From contig SKXI01000287.1 of the NCBI GenBank assembly GCA_007128515.1, positions 1 to 10,206 on the forward strand: a DNA stretch of 10,206 bases, read 5' to 3'. Positions 1 to 7,861 of this stretch are shown in pieces. Source of the stretch: Halococcaceae archaeon (GTDB lineage Archaea; Halobacteriota; Halobacteria; Halobacteriales; Halalkalicoccaceae). Numbering within the stretch: position 1 is the first letter of the stretch; each line of letters opens with the position of its first letter. The position numbers and the translations under genes were made by a program. The notes under the pieces are model-generated. The model saw nothing but the letters and a program-made list of their open reading frames with translations. It did not search any database and was not told where the DNA came from.

Positions 1-74
1 CGCAGCCGGCACGTTCTCGTCCGGTGGAACGACGGAGCCCGACGTGGGGACGATCGAGCGAACGAGGATCGACC
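1..74. other. Left edge, no gene seen
   Basis: These are the bases downstream of the stop codon of the first histidine kinase. I see no start codon with a convincing reading frame, no clear hairpin and no A/T-rich promoter element. A neighbouring gene may begin or end just outside the window, but nothing here shows which. Confidence 0.5.
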
Positions 75-1721
75 TCACGTCGAGTCCTCGTCTTCCCCCA
101 GATCCGGAAGCGTGAGCTCGACGGTCGTCCCGTCGGTCGTTTCGAACGAGAGTTCGCCGTTCAGCGTCGTGACCGACCACTGCAACTGCCACAACCCGAG
201 TCCCGTTCCGTGACGGAGGGGCGTTTCACCTCCACGGTCGATCGCCTCCCGTTCGGCCTCCGGGATTCCCGGCCCGTCGTCGGCGACGGTTACCCGATAG
301 CCATCGGGACGCTCCTCGACCGCGATCCTCACCGTGGCGTCGGCGTACTGCAGGGCGTTGTCGATCGCGTTCTCCAGCGCGAGAGTCACAGCGTTCCCCC
401 TCGTCACGAGCCGTGCCGACCCCGGCAGGTCCAGCGACACGGTCACGCCCCTCGCGTCTACGTCGGCCGCCTCGAGGACCTCCCGAACGACCTCGCAGAG
501 ATCGACCGTCGTCCCTGCCGGTCGATCCGAAACCAGTTCGTCGACCGTCCTGGCGTTCCGTCCGAGGGCGGCGATCTCGTCCGTCGCCTCGATGATCGTC
601 TCGGCGTGGCCGTCCGCGTCCGTCTCGTCGAGGAGTTCCGCGTGGCTTCGGATCACCTCGACCGTGTTGCGCAGGTTGTGCCGGAGGACGCGGTGGAGGA
701 CGGTGAGACGCTGTTCTCGGAGCTCCCGGTCGGTCACGTCCCGCAGACTGAGCATCGAGCCGAGTTCGCGGTCGTGTTGGTCGGTGATCGTCGAGACCTG
801 CGGGTCGTATCGCCGGGCCCCGTCTGTCGTCCGGATCGTCACCGTCTGCAGCTCCCGCAACTCGTCGCTGTCGTGGCCGAGGAGCTCCGAGAGTGCGACG
901 CCGAGCGAGTCGGTACGGTCGGCGTCGATGGCGTCGTTCGCGGCCCGGTTTCGTTTGACGACCCGATCACGGCGGTCGACGATGAAGACGAGGTCGTCGG
1001 TCTCCCGTACGATCGCCCGTTCCCCGATCGTTCCGACGGCCGGGGTCGAGTCGAACGTCCGGTATCGATAGAGCGCGACGGCGAACGCGATCGCGGGGAT
1101 CGCGAACGCGGCGACGTAGAGCGCGGCGGTTCCGACGGGGCTCTCGTCGACCGGGACCGTCGTAGACGTATTGATCAGCAAGAAGTTCGAGATCGGCGCG
1201 AGAGCGAGGGCGAGCCCCTGTGACAGCGAGAGGTGGTCGTAGACGGTGGTCGTCTGGAGGACGAGGTAGAGGCCGAGGCTCAAGAGACCGAAGAAGTAGA
1301 TGAAGACGGCGCCTCCGAGGAGCGGATCCACCACTCTCAGGTCGATGTCGGTCGCGAGCTGGAGCCCCACGAGGAGGAGGAACCCGAGGTACGGTGCGAG
1401 GAGCAGCCCCACCGTCCTCGGTCGGACCTTCGTGTACCGACCGGTGTACTGGAGTCCGAAGAGCGCCCACGGAACGCACCAGAGCAAGAAGAACGCGACG
1501 CCGACCTGGGACCAGAGTGTCGCGTCGCCGAGGCTGGGTCCGACGACGAGTGTTCCCACCCCGCCACCGAACCCGCCGATCCCCATCAGGACCATCACCG
1601 CGGCGAACGGGGTCGCGCCGGGTTCGTCCCAGGTCCGGGCCGTCCGGTAGCCAAGCCAGCAGAGGGCGACGGTGATGGCGATCCCGACGCCGTAGAGCCC
1701 TCCGATGAGCGAGACCGTCAT
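75..1721 (-). CDS. 7TM-PAS sensor histidine kinase
   Basis: Membrane-bound sensor kinase of the haloarchaeal HisKA_7TM type, 548 residues. Residues 1-220 form about seven hydrophobic helices (near 5-24, 37-60, 69-90, 101-121, 134-158, 168-186, 198-217) and include the family motif QYTGR at 91-95. A PAS-like domain follows at about 230-335 (TDDLVFIVDR at 241-250). The dimerisation and phosphoacceptor helix has RHNLRN with the likely phosphorylated His348. The ATPase domain is intact: N box with Asn451/Asn455, G1 box DDGPGIP at 481-487 and G2 box GTGLGL at 505-510. It should autophosphorylate from ATP and pass the phosphate to a response regulator that is not adjacent. The ligand is unknown. 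The start is the ATG at 1721, supported by an A/T-rich promoter element 27-36 bases upstream that leaves almost no leader. It is transcribed separately from the upstream ABC operon (186-bp gap). It is paralogous to the kinase at 4460-6139, sharing the C-terminal ETPLRHG-[ST]-GLGLW signature. Confidence 0.94.
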   Translation of the reverse strand: MTVSLIGGLYGVGIAITVALCWLGYRTARTWDEPGATPFAAVMVLMGIGGFGGGVGTLVVGPSLGDATLWSQVGVAFFLLWCVPWALFGLQYTGRYTKVRPRTVGLLLAPYLGFLLLVGLQLATDIDLRVVDPLLGGAVFIYFFGLLSLGLYLVLQTTTVYDHLSLSQGLALALAPISNFLLINTSTTVPVDESPVGTAALYVAAFAIPAIAFAVALYRYRTFDSTPAVGTIGERAIVRETDDLVFIVDRRDRVVKRNRAANDAIDADRTDSLGVALSELLGHDSDELRELQTVTIRTTDGARRYDPQVSTITDQHDRELGSMLSLRDVTDRELREQRLTVLHRVLRHNLRNTVEVIRSHAELLDETDADGHAETIIEATDEIAALGRNARTVDELVSDRPAGTTVDLCEVVREVLEAADVDARGVTVSLDLPGSARLVTRGNAVTLALENAIDNALQYADATVRIAVEERPDGYRVTVADDGPGIPEAEREAIDRGGETPLRHGTGLGLWQLQWSVTTLNGELSFETTDGTTVELTLPDLGEDEDST

Positions 1722-1747
1722 CGTCCTCGGGCTAATCGTGGCCGTGT

Positions 1748-1757
1748 GGTATTAATC
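1748..1757 (-). promoter_or_regulatory. TATA-like promoter of the first kinase
   Basis: On the minus strand the sequence GATTAATACC lies about 30 bases upstream of the kinase ATG at 1721. It is one of the most A/T-rich spots in the region. With usual archaeal spacing, transcription would begin about five bases before the ATG, giving a nearly leaderless mRNA, which is common in haloarchaea. The site is seen directly; its function is inferred. Confidence 0.6.
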
Positions 1758-1794
1758 GATCGTGTCCGTGTCGGAGGCGTCGGTGGTCCTCGAT

Positions 1795-1809
1795 GGGATC
1801 TTCGATCCC
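1795..1809. repeat. Small hairpin after the ABC permease
   Basis: GGGATC-TTC-GATCCC is a perfect 6-bp inverted repeat with a 3-base loop. It lies downstream of the permease stop codon (1908) and upstream of the next kinase promoter. No T-run follows it on the minus strand, so a terminator role is only a possibility, and a hairpin this short can occur by chance in GC-rich DNA. Confidence 0.3.
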
Positions 1810-1907
1810 GACCGACCGACGCGGATCGACGCTCATCGAGCCGAGCCCCGCAGGATACGGCCCCGCGAACGTCGTGCTGGATCGGTAGCCGCGTCCGTTC
1901 GATGCGT

Positions 1908-3131
1908 TCACTCGTGGCGGAGCGCCTCGATCGGATCGACCCTGGCGCCGCGCCACGCCGGGTAGAGCCCGGAGCCGACGCCGACGCCGACCCCGACGAC
2001 GATCGCGATGACGATCCAGTCGATCGGGTAGACCATCGGCCACTCGAGCAGGGTCACCCCGAGATAGCCGACGCCGAGTCCGACGAGCACCCCGACGACG
2101 GCGCCGATCAGACCGAGGATGACCGACTCGACCAGGAACAGCTGCATGACGTCGCGTCGTCTGGCACCGACGGCTTTCATGATCCCGATCTCCCGGGTGC
2201 GCTCGGTGACGCTGACGATCATGATGTTGGCGATACCGATCGAGCCGACGACGAGCGCGATGGCGGCGACCGCCCCGATGAACGCCGTGAGCTGACCCAC
2301 GAGGTCGTCGAACTGCTCGACGGCGTCCTCGATCGTCTGAACCGCGATCTCGTCGTCGTCCTCCTTGAGCTCCGAGGCGTCTGACTCCTCGGCCAGGTAG
2401 TCGGTCACCGCGTCCTGGGCCGGATCGACGTCGCCGAGGGACTCGACGCCGACGACGAGCGACTGGTAGACCGGCTCCCTGTCCCCGTCCGGGGTCTCGA
2501 TGGTCGTCTCGTGGTGCTCGTCGACGGGGAGGTAGACCAACGGCGGTGACTGGCCGCCGAGGTCGTCGTCGACGACGCCCGCGACAGTTACGGTCCTCTC
2601 CTCGCCGTCTTCGAACGTCACGGTGAGCTCCTCGCCCGCGGAGAGGTTCCCCTCGAAGGCGTCGTTCACCCGTTCGCTGACGACGGCCTCGTCGGCCCAG
2701 TCGAACGGCTCGCCGTCGACGAACTCGTCGTGTTCGAACCGGTCGGGGGTCGTCGCCTGGCCCTCGACGACGCCGGTTACCCGTTCGTCGTCGTACTCGG
2801 TCTGGGCGAGTCCGATCGACCCCTCCGGAGCGACCCACTCGACGCCCTCCAGCTCCTCGAGCGCCTCGACGTCGCTCTCGGTGTAGATCGGCGTGTCGAC
2901 GAGCATCACCCCGAACCCGTCGGGTGGATCGGTCTGGGTGTGCACGGTCATCACCGGCTCCTGCTCGGCTTCGATCTCGCCGACGACGCTCTGGGAGAAC
3001 CCGCCGCCGAGGACCATGAACGTGATGACCGCGGCGACGCCGAGGATCACGCCGAGCGTCGTGAGCGTCGACCGGAGTTTGTGCGAGGTGATCGACCGCC
3101 AGCCGATCCGCAGACACTCCCGGAGGTTCAT
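1908..3131 (-). CDS. MacB/FtsX-type ABC transporter permease
   Basis: Integral membrane subunit of a MacB/LolCE-type ABC exporter, 407 residues. An N-terminal amphipathic stretch leads into the first membrane helix (about 25-43). A large acidic extracytoplasmic MacB_PCD-like domain follows (about 45-275). The FtsX core has three further helices (about 281-306, 332-362, 371-391). The coupling region [19 protein letters not shown] (312-330) and the C-terminal [18 protein letters not shown] (390-407) are characteristic of the family. Family members use ATP to drive lipoprotein, peptide or drug movement by a mechanotransmission mechanism; the substrate here cannot be told. The ATG overlaps the stop of the ATPase gene as ATGA (3128-3131), and GGGAGG at 3143-3138 on the minus strand, 6 bases before the start, is a good ribosome binding site, so the two subunits are translationally coupled. 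No MacA-like adaptor or lipoprotein gene is present in the window. Confidence 0.95.
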   Translation of the reverse strand: MNLRECLRIGWRSITSHKLRSTLTTLGVILGVAAVITFMVLGGGFSQSVVGEIEAEQEPVMTVHTQTDPPDGFGVMLVDTPIYTESDVEALEELEGVEWVAPEGSIGLAQTEYDDERVTGVVEGQATTPDRFEHDEFVDGEPFDWADEAVVSERVNDAFEGNLSAGEELTVTFEDGEERTVTVAGVVDDDLGGQSPPLVYLPVDEHHETTIETPDGDREPVYQSLVVGVESLGDVDPAQDAVTDYLAEESDASELKEDDDEIAVQTIEDAVEQFDDLVGQLTAFIGAVAAIALVVGSIGIANIMIVSVTERTREIGIMKAVGARRRDVMQLFLVESVILGLIGAVVGVLVGLGVGYLGVTLLEWPMVYPIDWIVIAIVVGVGVGVGSGLYPAWRGARVDPIEALRHE

Positions 3132-4003
3132 GATCCGCCTCCCGATCCGTCGACCCGGTCCTCGGGATCGGGTCGCGGACGACCTCCCCGTTCGTTCGGG
3201 TCGAGCCCCTCGACCTCCTCGATACGTCCGTCGAGGAGGTGGACGATCCGATCCGCGTGGTCGGCGATGTGACGCTCGTGTGTCACCATCAGGATCGTCG
3301 TTTCCTCCCCGTTGAGATCCCGGAACAGCCCCATGATCCGTTCGCCGGTCTCCGTGTCGAGGTTACCCGTCGGCTCGTCGGCGAGCAGTATCGCGGGGTC
3401 GTTCGCGAGGGCGCGGGCGATCGCGACACGCTGGCGCTGCCCGCCCGACAGTTCGGTCGGCACGTGGTCGAGACGGTCGCCGAGTCCGACCCGTTCGAGG
3501 AGTCCTCGGGCTCGGTCGTGACGATCCGATCCCTGACGGCCGTGGAACACCATCGGCAACGCGACGTTCTCGACGGCGGTCAGCCGCGGGAGCAGGTCGA
3601 ACCCCTGGAAGACGAACCCGATCCGGGTGCCCCGAACTCGCGCGCGTTCCGCCTCGGAGAGCTCCGAGGCCACCTCTCCTCCGATCTCGACCGTCCCCTC
3701 GTCGGGGGTGTCGAGGCAGCCGAAGAGGTTCAAGAGGGTGCTCTTTCCCGAACCGCTGGGGCCCATCACCGCGGTGAACGACCCCGCCGGTAACGTGAGC
3801 GACACGCCGTCGAGTGCGTGGACGGGTTCGCCGAGGTAGTACGTCTTTCGCACGTCGTCGACGGCGGCCGCGACCGGCCGTCCGGACGTCTCGGTTACCG
3901 GGTCGACGCCGTCCTCGACGTCGGTCGTGGGCGTTCCCGTCGGTAGCGTTCGGGACAACTGTGAGAGGCTTTCGAGCGGTGACGTGATCATGACACTCCT
4001 CAC
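3128..4003 (-). CDS. MacB/LolD-type ABC transporter ATP-binding protein
   Basis: Cytoplasmic ATPase subunit that pairs with the permease encoded next in the operon. In 291 residues it has Walker [10 protein letters not shown] (81-89), the Q-loop with Gln133, the signature LSGGQ (185-189), Walker B ILLADE (205-210) with the family tag PTGNLD, and the H-loop His242. All catalytic residues are present. About 45 residues precede the ABC fold and about 30 polar residues follow it, longer at both ends than a typical LolD (roughly 220-230 residues). The start is either the GTG at 4003 or the ATG at 3991; the promoter element at 4025-4034 fits a leaderless GTG or a leader of about 11 bases before the ATG. 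A later in-frame GTG (residue 51) would remove the first strand of the fold and is unlikely, so the N-terminal extension seems real. The order ATPase-permease with a 4-base overlap is standard for this exporter class. Confidence 0.95.
   Translation of the reverse strand: MRSVMITSPLESLSQLSRTLPTGTPTTDVEDGVDPVTETSGRPVAAAVDDVRKTYYLGEPVHALDGVSLTLPAGSFTAVMGPSGSGKSTLLNLFGCLDTPDEGTVEIGGEVASELSEAERARVRGTRIGFVFQGFDLLPRLTAVENVALPMVFHGRQGSDRHDRARGLLERVGLGDRLDHVPTELSGGQRQRVAIARALANDPAILLADEPTGNLDTETGERIMGLFRDLNGEETTILMVTHERHIADHADRIVHLLDGRIEEVEGLDPNERGGRPRPDPEDRVDGSGGGS
3138..3143 (-). promoter_or_regulatory. Ribosome binding site of the ABC permease
   Basis: GGGAGG on the minus strand lies 6 bases before the permease ATG, inside the glycine codons that end the ATPase gene. 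It matches the archaeal Shine-Dalgarno core and fixes the permease start within the ATGA overlap. Confidence 0.6.
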
Positions 4004-4010
4004 GTGCCGT

Positions 4011-4319
4011 CTACTCCCGGAGGGCGAATAACGGGGTACCAGGGGTTTCTCGGCCTGAAACGATCTGGAGTCCCGGGCCGTGGAACCCCCGCCAGCCGAT
4101 CTCCCGGCTCTCGCCCAGGATCAACGCGTTCACGGGCACGAACGCGCCCGGCAGGTGTAGCGATGCCGGCGCCGCGTAGGCGAGCGGTCCGTAACCGAGT
4201 GCCCGGAGGACCGGCTGGACGGTCGTGACGAAGCGGGGCGTGGCGAGCGCGAGGAGGGGGAATCGAATCCACGCCCGTAGGGTCGTCCGGGCGTACCGTC
4301 GAGCGATCCGGGAACCCGT
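4011..4319 (-). pseudogene. CPBP (CAAX/Abi-type) intramembrane protease remnant
   Basis: A 102-codon frame closed by TAG stops at both ends (4011-4013 and 4320-4322) with no ATG, and no GTG or TTG before about residue 60. Codon third positions are strongly G/C and the product is hydrophobic and protein-like (WIRFPLLALATPRF, GYGPLAYAAPASLHLPGAF), which the overlapping frames are not. Near residues 69-79 it reads [11 protein letters not shown], very close to the first CPBP protease motif, normally a glutamate pair followed by [IL]GWRG[FY]. Here the first glutamate is Arg, and the frame ends about 25 residues later, so the second and third catalytic motifs and later membrane helices are missing. 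I read it as a decayed 3'-truncated fragment. Alternatives are chance similarity in a GC-rich open frame, or a small gene using a rare start codon. Confidence 0.5.
4025..4034 (-). promoter_or_regulatory. TATA-like promoter of the ABC operon
   Basis: On the minus strand CGTTATTCGC lies 22-31 bases upstream of the GTG at 4003 and 34-43 bases upstream of the ATG at 3991. It is the most A/T-rich element near the start and sits inside the last codons of the protease remnant. It supports the ABC operon having its own promoter, separate from the kinases 450 bp upstream. Confidence 0.4.
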
Positions 4320-4459
4320 CTACCACCGTGCGCCGCACCGAAAACCCGGAGCTAGAGCGAGACGGTTCGGTCAGTGTGCCGTTCTGTGTCGGGCCGGATC
4401 GTCGACTCCGAATCCGATCGAGGACCGTTTCGCTTCGGGCTCCCGTCGAGGCTACCGGT

Positions 4460-6139
4460 TCACTCCGAGTACGCGGTCGATCGCGTCGCCCCCGTGGAGT
4501 GCAGGTCGGGGATTCGGAGCGAGACGACGCTCCCCCGCGGGTCGTTCTCGGCGAACTCGAGCGTCCCGCCGAGCCGGCTCACGCCCCAGGAGACGAGCCA
4601 CAGCCCCAGCCCGCTGCCGTGACGCAGCGGCGTCTCCTCGCCGTCGGTCAGCACCACGCGCTCGCGGTCGGGGATCCCCGGACCGTCGTCCCGGATCCTG
4701 ATCGACACGCCGTCGGCCCGCTCCGCGACGGCGACCCCGATCGCGGGACTCGCCCGGTCGGTGTGTTTCGCCGCGTTCTCGAGGAGTTCCTCCACGACCA
4801 TCCGGAGGACGTCGCCGTCGGTGACGACCCGGAGCGACGGATCGGACGCCGTGAGGGTGATGGACTCCGAGGGCAAGCCCTCGGCGACGGACTCGACGAG
4901 CGCGAGGACGTCGACCGGCTCGCGGGACAGTGACTCCGCCGAGAGGAGACGCTCGACGCGTTCCACGGTGTCCCCGAGGGCGACGACCCCCCGGGACGTC
5001 GACCGGATCCGCTCGGCGAGCTCGGTCGGGTCGACCTCGTCGGCTCGGTCCTCCCCGAGGGCCTCGGCGAACCCCCGGATGGCGTCGAGGTCGTTCCTGA
5101 GGTTGTGTCGGAGCACCCTGTTGAGGACGTCGAGCCGCTGTTCGTGGGTGTGCCGGTCGGTCACGTCGCGGAACCGGTAGGCGTGGCCCACCGGACCGCT
5201 CCGACCGTCCGAGAGCGAGAGCGACCGCACCTCGAACTCCCGACGACCGTCCGCCGTCTCGAGCGAGACGGCGTCCTCCTCGCCGGCCGGTCGGTCGTAT
5301 CCGATGGTCTCGTCCATCGGTCGGCCGACCGAGGTGGCCCGGTCGATCCCGAATGTCCCCATCGCGGTCCGGTTGGCGTCGAGGATGCGGTGTTCCCGGT
5401 CGGTCACCACTACGGCCTCGGGGATCGTGTCGAAGACGATCTCGCGGGCGAGGTGGCCCGGGATCGGATCGAGGGCGAACATCCCGTACCGCCGCTGGGC
5501 GAAGAAGAACGAGCCGGCGATGGTCGCCACCAGCGCGAGCAGGAGTCCGAGCATCGTCCCCACGCCGAGGACGTCGGAGACGCTCACGGGGACGGCGAGC
5601 AGGACCACCCCGCTCCCGCCGATGACGAGCACGACGGCACGGTCGGACGGCAGATCGTCGTACGTCACCGACGACCGGACGACGAGGAACACGCCGATCC
5701 CCGCGAGCGACAGGACCATCAGCTGAACCACCGAGGCGACGAGGAACGTGACGAGCTGGGCGGTACCGGTCAGCTCGCCCGCGACGAGCGGACTGGCGAC
5801 GGCGAGAGAGCCCAACAGCGCGAGGACGAGTGCACGTATCCCCGTCACCGTCGGGCCGCGACCGGTGTACTCGAAGGCGAACGTCGCCCAGGCGAGCATC
5901 GAGGCGACGAGGGCGACCAGGAGGCCGAAGCTCAGCCACGTCGCGCCCTCGTCGACGGTCACCGTGGCCCCGTAGACGAGGCCGAGGACGACGACCCCGG
6001 TGGTCCAGAGGAGCGAGAGGTGCAGACACACGGACGACGGGGCACCGGGTCGGTCGAGGTGGTCGATCGTTCGCCGGATGGTCACGAGGCACGCTCCGAC
6101 GACGAGGACGGCCGCCAGGGCCACCGCCGGTGACGTCAT
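4460..6139 (-). CDS. 7TM-PAS sensor histidine kinase, second gene of pair
   Basis: Membrane sensor kinase of 559 residues, organised like the kinase at 75-1721. Seven hydrophobic segments lie within residues 1-220, with the family motif EYTGR at 90-94. A PAS domain spans about 232-330 (AVVVTDREHRILDANRTAM). The phosphoacceptor motif RHNLRN has His345. The ATPase domain is complete: N box Asn455, G1 box DDGPGIP (484-490), G2 box GSGLGL (508-513). It should be an active kinase; its signal and partner regulator are unknown. The ATG overlaps the stop of the upstream pseudokinase gene as ATGA (6136-6139), and a G-rich Shine-Dalgarno-like stretch (GGAGGGTG, 6151-6144) precedes it, so the two genes form a translationally coupled pair. 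This suggests that the two membrane proteins are made in step and may pair with each other. Confidence 0.94.
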   Translation of the reverse strand: MTSPAVALAAVLVVGACLVTIRRTIDHLDRPGAPSSVCLHLSLLWTTGVVVLGLVYGATVTVDEGATWLSFGLLVALVASMLAWATFAFEYTGRGPTVTGIRALVLALLGSLAVASPLVAGELTGTAQLVTFLVASVVQLMVLSLAGIGVFLVVRSSVTYDDLPSDRAVVLVIGGSGVVLLAVPVSVSDVLGVGTMLGLLLALVATIAGSFFFAQRRYGMFALDPIPGHLAREIVFDTIPEAVVVTDREHRILDANRTAMGTFGIDRATSVGRPMDETIGYDRPAGEEDAVSLETADGRREFEVRSLSLSDGRSGPVGHAYRFRDVTDRHTHEQRLDVLNRVLRHNLRNDLDAIRGFAEALGEDRADEVDPTELAERIRSTSRGVVALGDTVERVERLLSAESLSREPVDVLALVESVAEGLPSESITLTASDPSLRVVTDGDVLRMVVEELLENAAKHTDRASPAIGVAVAERADGVSIRIRDDGPGIPDRERVVLTDGEETPLRHGSGLGLWLVSWGVSRLGGTLEFAENDPRGSVVSLRIPDLHSTGATRSTAYSE

Positions 6140-7848
6140 CCCCCACCCTCCGTCGGCTCCACGACGGCGCTCCGGTGATCCCGGGAGGGCGACTCCGTCC
6201 CACCTCTCCGGTCGGGTGCGGGGGGGAGACGGATGGCGATCCGCCGACCGCCGGACGAGAGGGAGGTCACGGCGACGCCCCCACCTGTGTGTTCTGCCGC
6301 CAACTGCGCGACGGCGACGGTCAGTTCGCCCGTGGCACCGGGGTCCGACGGATCACCGTCGTCGTCCCGCGAGCGGTCTTCGACGACGTGTATCGTCGGA
6401 TCGCCGTCGGTAGTGACCACGCGGACGTGGACCGCGTCGGTCGCCCGCGTGACCGCATCGTCCACCACCGTCGCCAGCGTCGCCCGTACAAGCGGCCCCG
6501 ATACCTCCGCGTACACCGGTCGCCCGGGCGTCGCGACTCGCACGAACGGCTCGTCGTCATCCGTGCGGAACGAAGCGGTCACGTCGAGGACCACCGCCGC
6601 GAGGTCGGTCCGGTCCCCCTCGTCACCGCCGCCCTCGATGGCCCGTTCGATCTCGCGGGTCCTCGCGACGAGCTCGGTCAGCTCCGTGGTCCGCTCCCAG
6701 ATCCGATCCCCGACGCGCCCCGAAGCGGTCGATCCGTCTGCCGACCCGACGAGTCCGTTCGCGTCCTCGATGACGACGGTCATCCGTCGACGGACGGTGT
6801 CGATCAGGAGCCGGTTCAAGACGGTCAACCGACGCTCCCGGATCCGTCGATCGGTGCGGTCCTCACAGACGAGCAGGTAGCCGAACGGACGCCCCCGGTC
6901 GTCGCCGATGCGGTCGACGGTCGCGGCGAGCGTCCGTCCTCGGGGCGTCGCGATCGGAACCGGTTCCTGCGTGGACGCCGCGCTCGCCGGATCGAGCGGA
7001 TCGTCGACGAGCGTCGACAACGGCCGACCGAGGACCGAGTCGTCATCCACGTCGAACCAGGCCTCGGCGGTCGGATTGAGGTCGCGGATCCGTCCGTCGC
7101 GGTCGGCGACGACCACCGCGTCGTTCATCTCCTCGATGACCCGGTCCCGACCGAGGACGCGTGCCGCCGGGAGGGTCTCGAACACCGGGTATCGCCAGAC
7201 GGCGACGACGAACGTCCCGACGGCCAGCGCGAGCATCGCGGAGAAGATCCCCGGTCGGTCGAAGATCTGGGCGACGTTCGGGCCGAACACGAGGAGGATC
7301 CCGCCGGAGGCCAGCGACACCGACTCCGGGACGGGAAACGCCCGCCGTTCGATCGAGACGGTGACGACCAGGAACGCGCCGATGGCGACGAGCGAGGTGC
7401 TCGCCAGGAACAGCGGCGTGAGCACGAGGCTCACCTGGGGGTCCGGTTCGGGGGAGGAGACCACGACGAACGGCACCACCAGCGCCACCGTCGAGAGCAG
7501 AACGGTCGTCGCGACCGCGACTCGATATACCGATCGGTCACGACCCGTGTACCTGAGTGCGAAGAGGAACCAGCAGAGACCCCCGACGACGGCGGTGGTG
7601 ATCGAGAGCGCCATCCAGAGGACCTCGTCGACCACGACGCCGGTCAGGGCGAGGGCTCCGTGGGGCTCGCTCAGATCGGCGACGACGAGGTGGAGGAGGC
7701 CACCGAGCGCCACGACGACACCGACGGCCAGCATCGGCCGTGCGGTCGGCTCCTCCCGGCGATGCCAGGTGACCCAGACGAGGACGGCCCCGAGCGCGAT
7801 GGCCGACAGCGTCGTCCCGATACGGAGCGTCGAAAGCACGAGGCTCAT
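6136..7848 (-). CDS. 7TM-PAS histidine kinase-like protein, predicted pseudokinase
   Basis: A 570-residue paralogue of the two other kinases here. The N-terminal half is well kept: about seven membrane helices in residues 5-217, the motif RYTGR at 99-103, and a PAS domain at about 235-335 (AVVVADRDGRIRDLNPTAEA). The catalytic half is degenerate. Aligned by eye to the kinase at 4460-6139, the phosphoacceptor His falls on Asp350 (LLIDTVRRRM), the N-box Asn on Asp464, the G1 box DDGPG becomes EDRSR (490-494), and the G2 box becomes GATGEL. Phosphotransfer and ATP binding are therefore unlikely. The frame is open throughout with normal codon use, so it is not decaying as a simple pseudogene. It may act as a sensing or regulatory subunit for the coupled kinase. 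The ATG at 7848 is favoured by GGGGTGAG 5 bases upstream. Its stop overlaps the next gene's start (ATGA). Confidence 0.9.
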   Translation of the reverse strand: MSLVLSTLRIGTTLSAIALGAVLVWVTWHRREEPTARPMLAVGVVVALGGLLHLVVADLSEPHGALALTGVVVDEVLWMALSITTAVVGGLCWFLFALRYTGRDRSVYRVAVATTVLLSTVALVVPFVVVSSPEPDPQVSLVLTPLFLASTSLVAIGAFLVVTVSIERRAFPVPESVSLASGGILLVFGPNVAQIFDRPGIFSAMLALAVGTFVVAVWRYPVFETLPAARVLGRDRVIEEMNDAVVVADRDGRIRDLNPTAEAWFDVDDDSVLGRPLSTLVDDPLDPASAASTQEPVPIATPRGRTLAATVDRIGDDRGRPFGYLLVCEDRTDRRIRERRLTVLNRLLIDTVRRRMTVVIEDANGLVGSADGSTASGRVGDRIWERTTELTELVARTREIERAIEGGGDEGDRTDLAAVVLDVTASFRTDDDEPFVRVATPGRPVYAEVSGPLVRATLATVVDDAVTRATDAVHVRVVTTDGDPTIHVVEDRSRDDDGDPSDPGATGELTVAVAQLAAEHTGGGVAVTSLSSGGRRIAIRLPPAPDRRGGTESPSRDHRSAVVEPTEGGG

Positions 7849-7853
7849 ACCGT

Positions 7854-7861
7854 CTCACCCC
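7854..7861 (-). promoter_or_regulatory. Ribosome binding site of the pseudokinase gene
   Basis: GGGGTGAG on the minus strand ends 5 bases before the ATG at 7848 and differs at one position from the archaeal Shine-Dalgarno GGAGGTGA-type sequence. A recognisable site implies a leadered mRNA for the kinase pair and supports this start. Confidence 0.5.

Larger units (their letters stand above)
4004..4459. other. 456-bp gap between kinase pair and ABC operon
   Basis: No intact gene is seen between the stop of the second kinase (4460) and the start of the ABC ATPase (4003). The left two thirds hold the decayed protease frame (4011-4319) and, at its very end, the ABC promoter. The right third (4323-4459) has stop codons in the remnant's frame and no recognisable product. 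A short T-run on the minus strand (GGGTTTTCGG, 4347-4338) might help end the kinase transcript. Confidence 0.6.

Noticed and set aside
24..1223. A 399-codon plus-strand open frame opposite the first kinase
   Set aside because: It is antisense to a complete kinase with all catalytic motifs, has Arg/Asp-rich composition, and has no recognisable fold.
1908..4003. The ABC pair as a true MacAB-TolC drug or enterobactin exporter
   Set aside because: The ATPase and permease are separate proteins, no MacA-like adaptor is present, and archaea lack an outer membrane TolC system, so only the broad MacB/LolCDE family call is supported.
4000..4338. A 112-codon minus-strand frame starting with GTG across the gap before the ABC operon
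   Set aside because: Its product is Arg/Pro-rich and looks like an out-of-frame reading. The protein-like frame at 4011-4319 runs in another register on the same strand with stronger G/C third positions.
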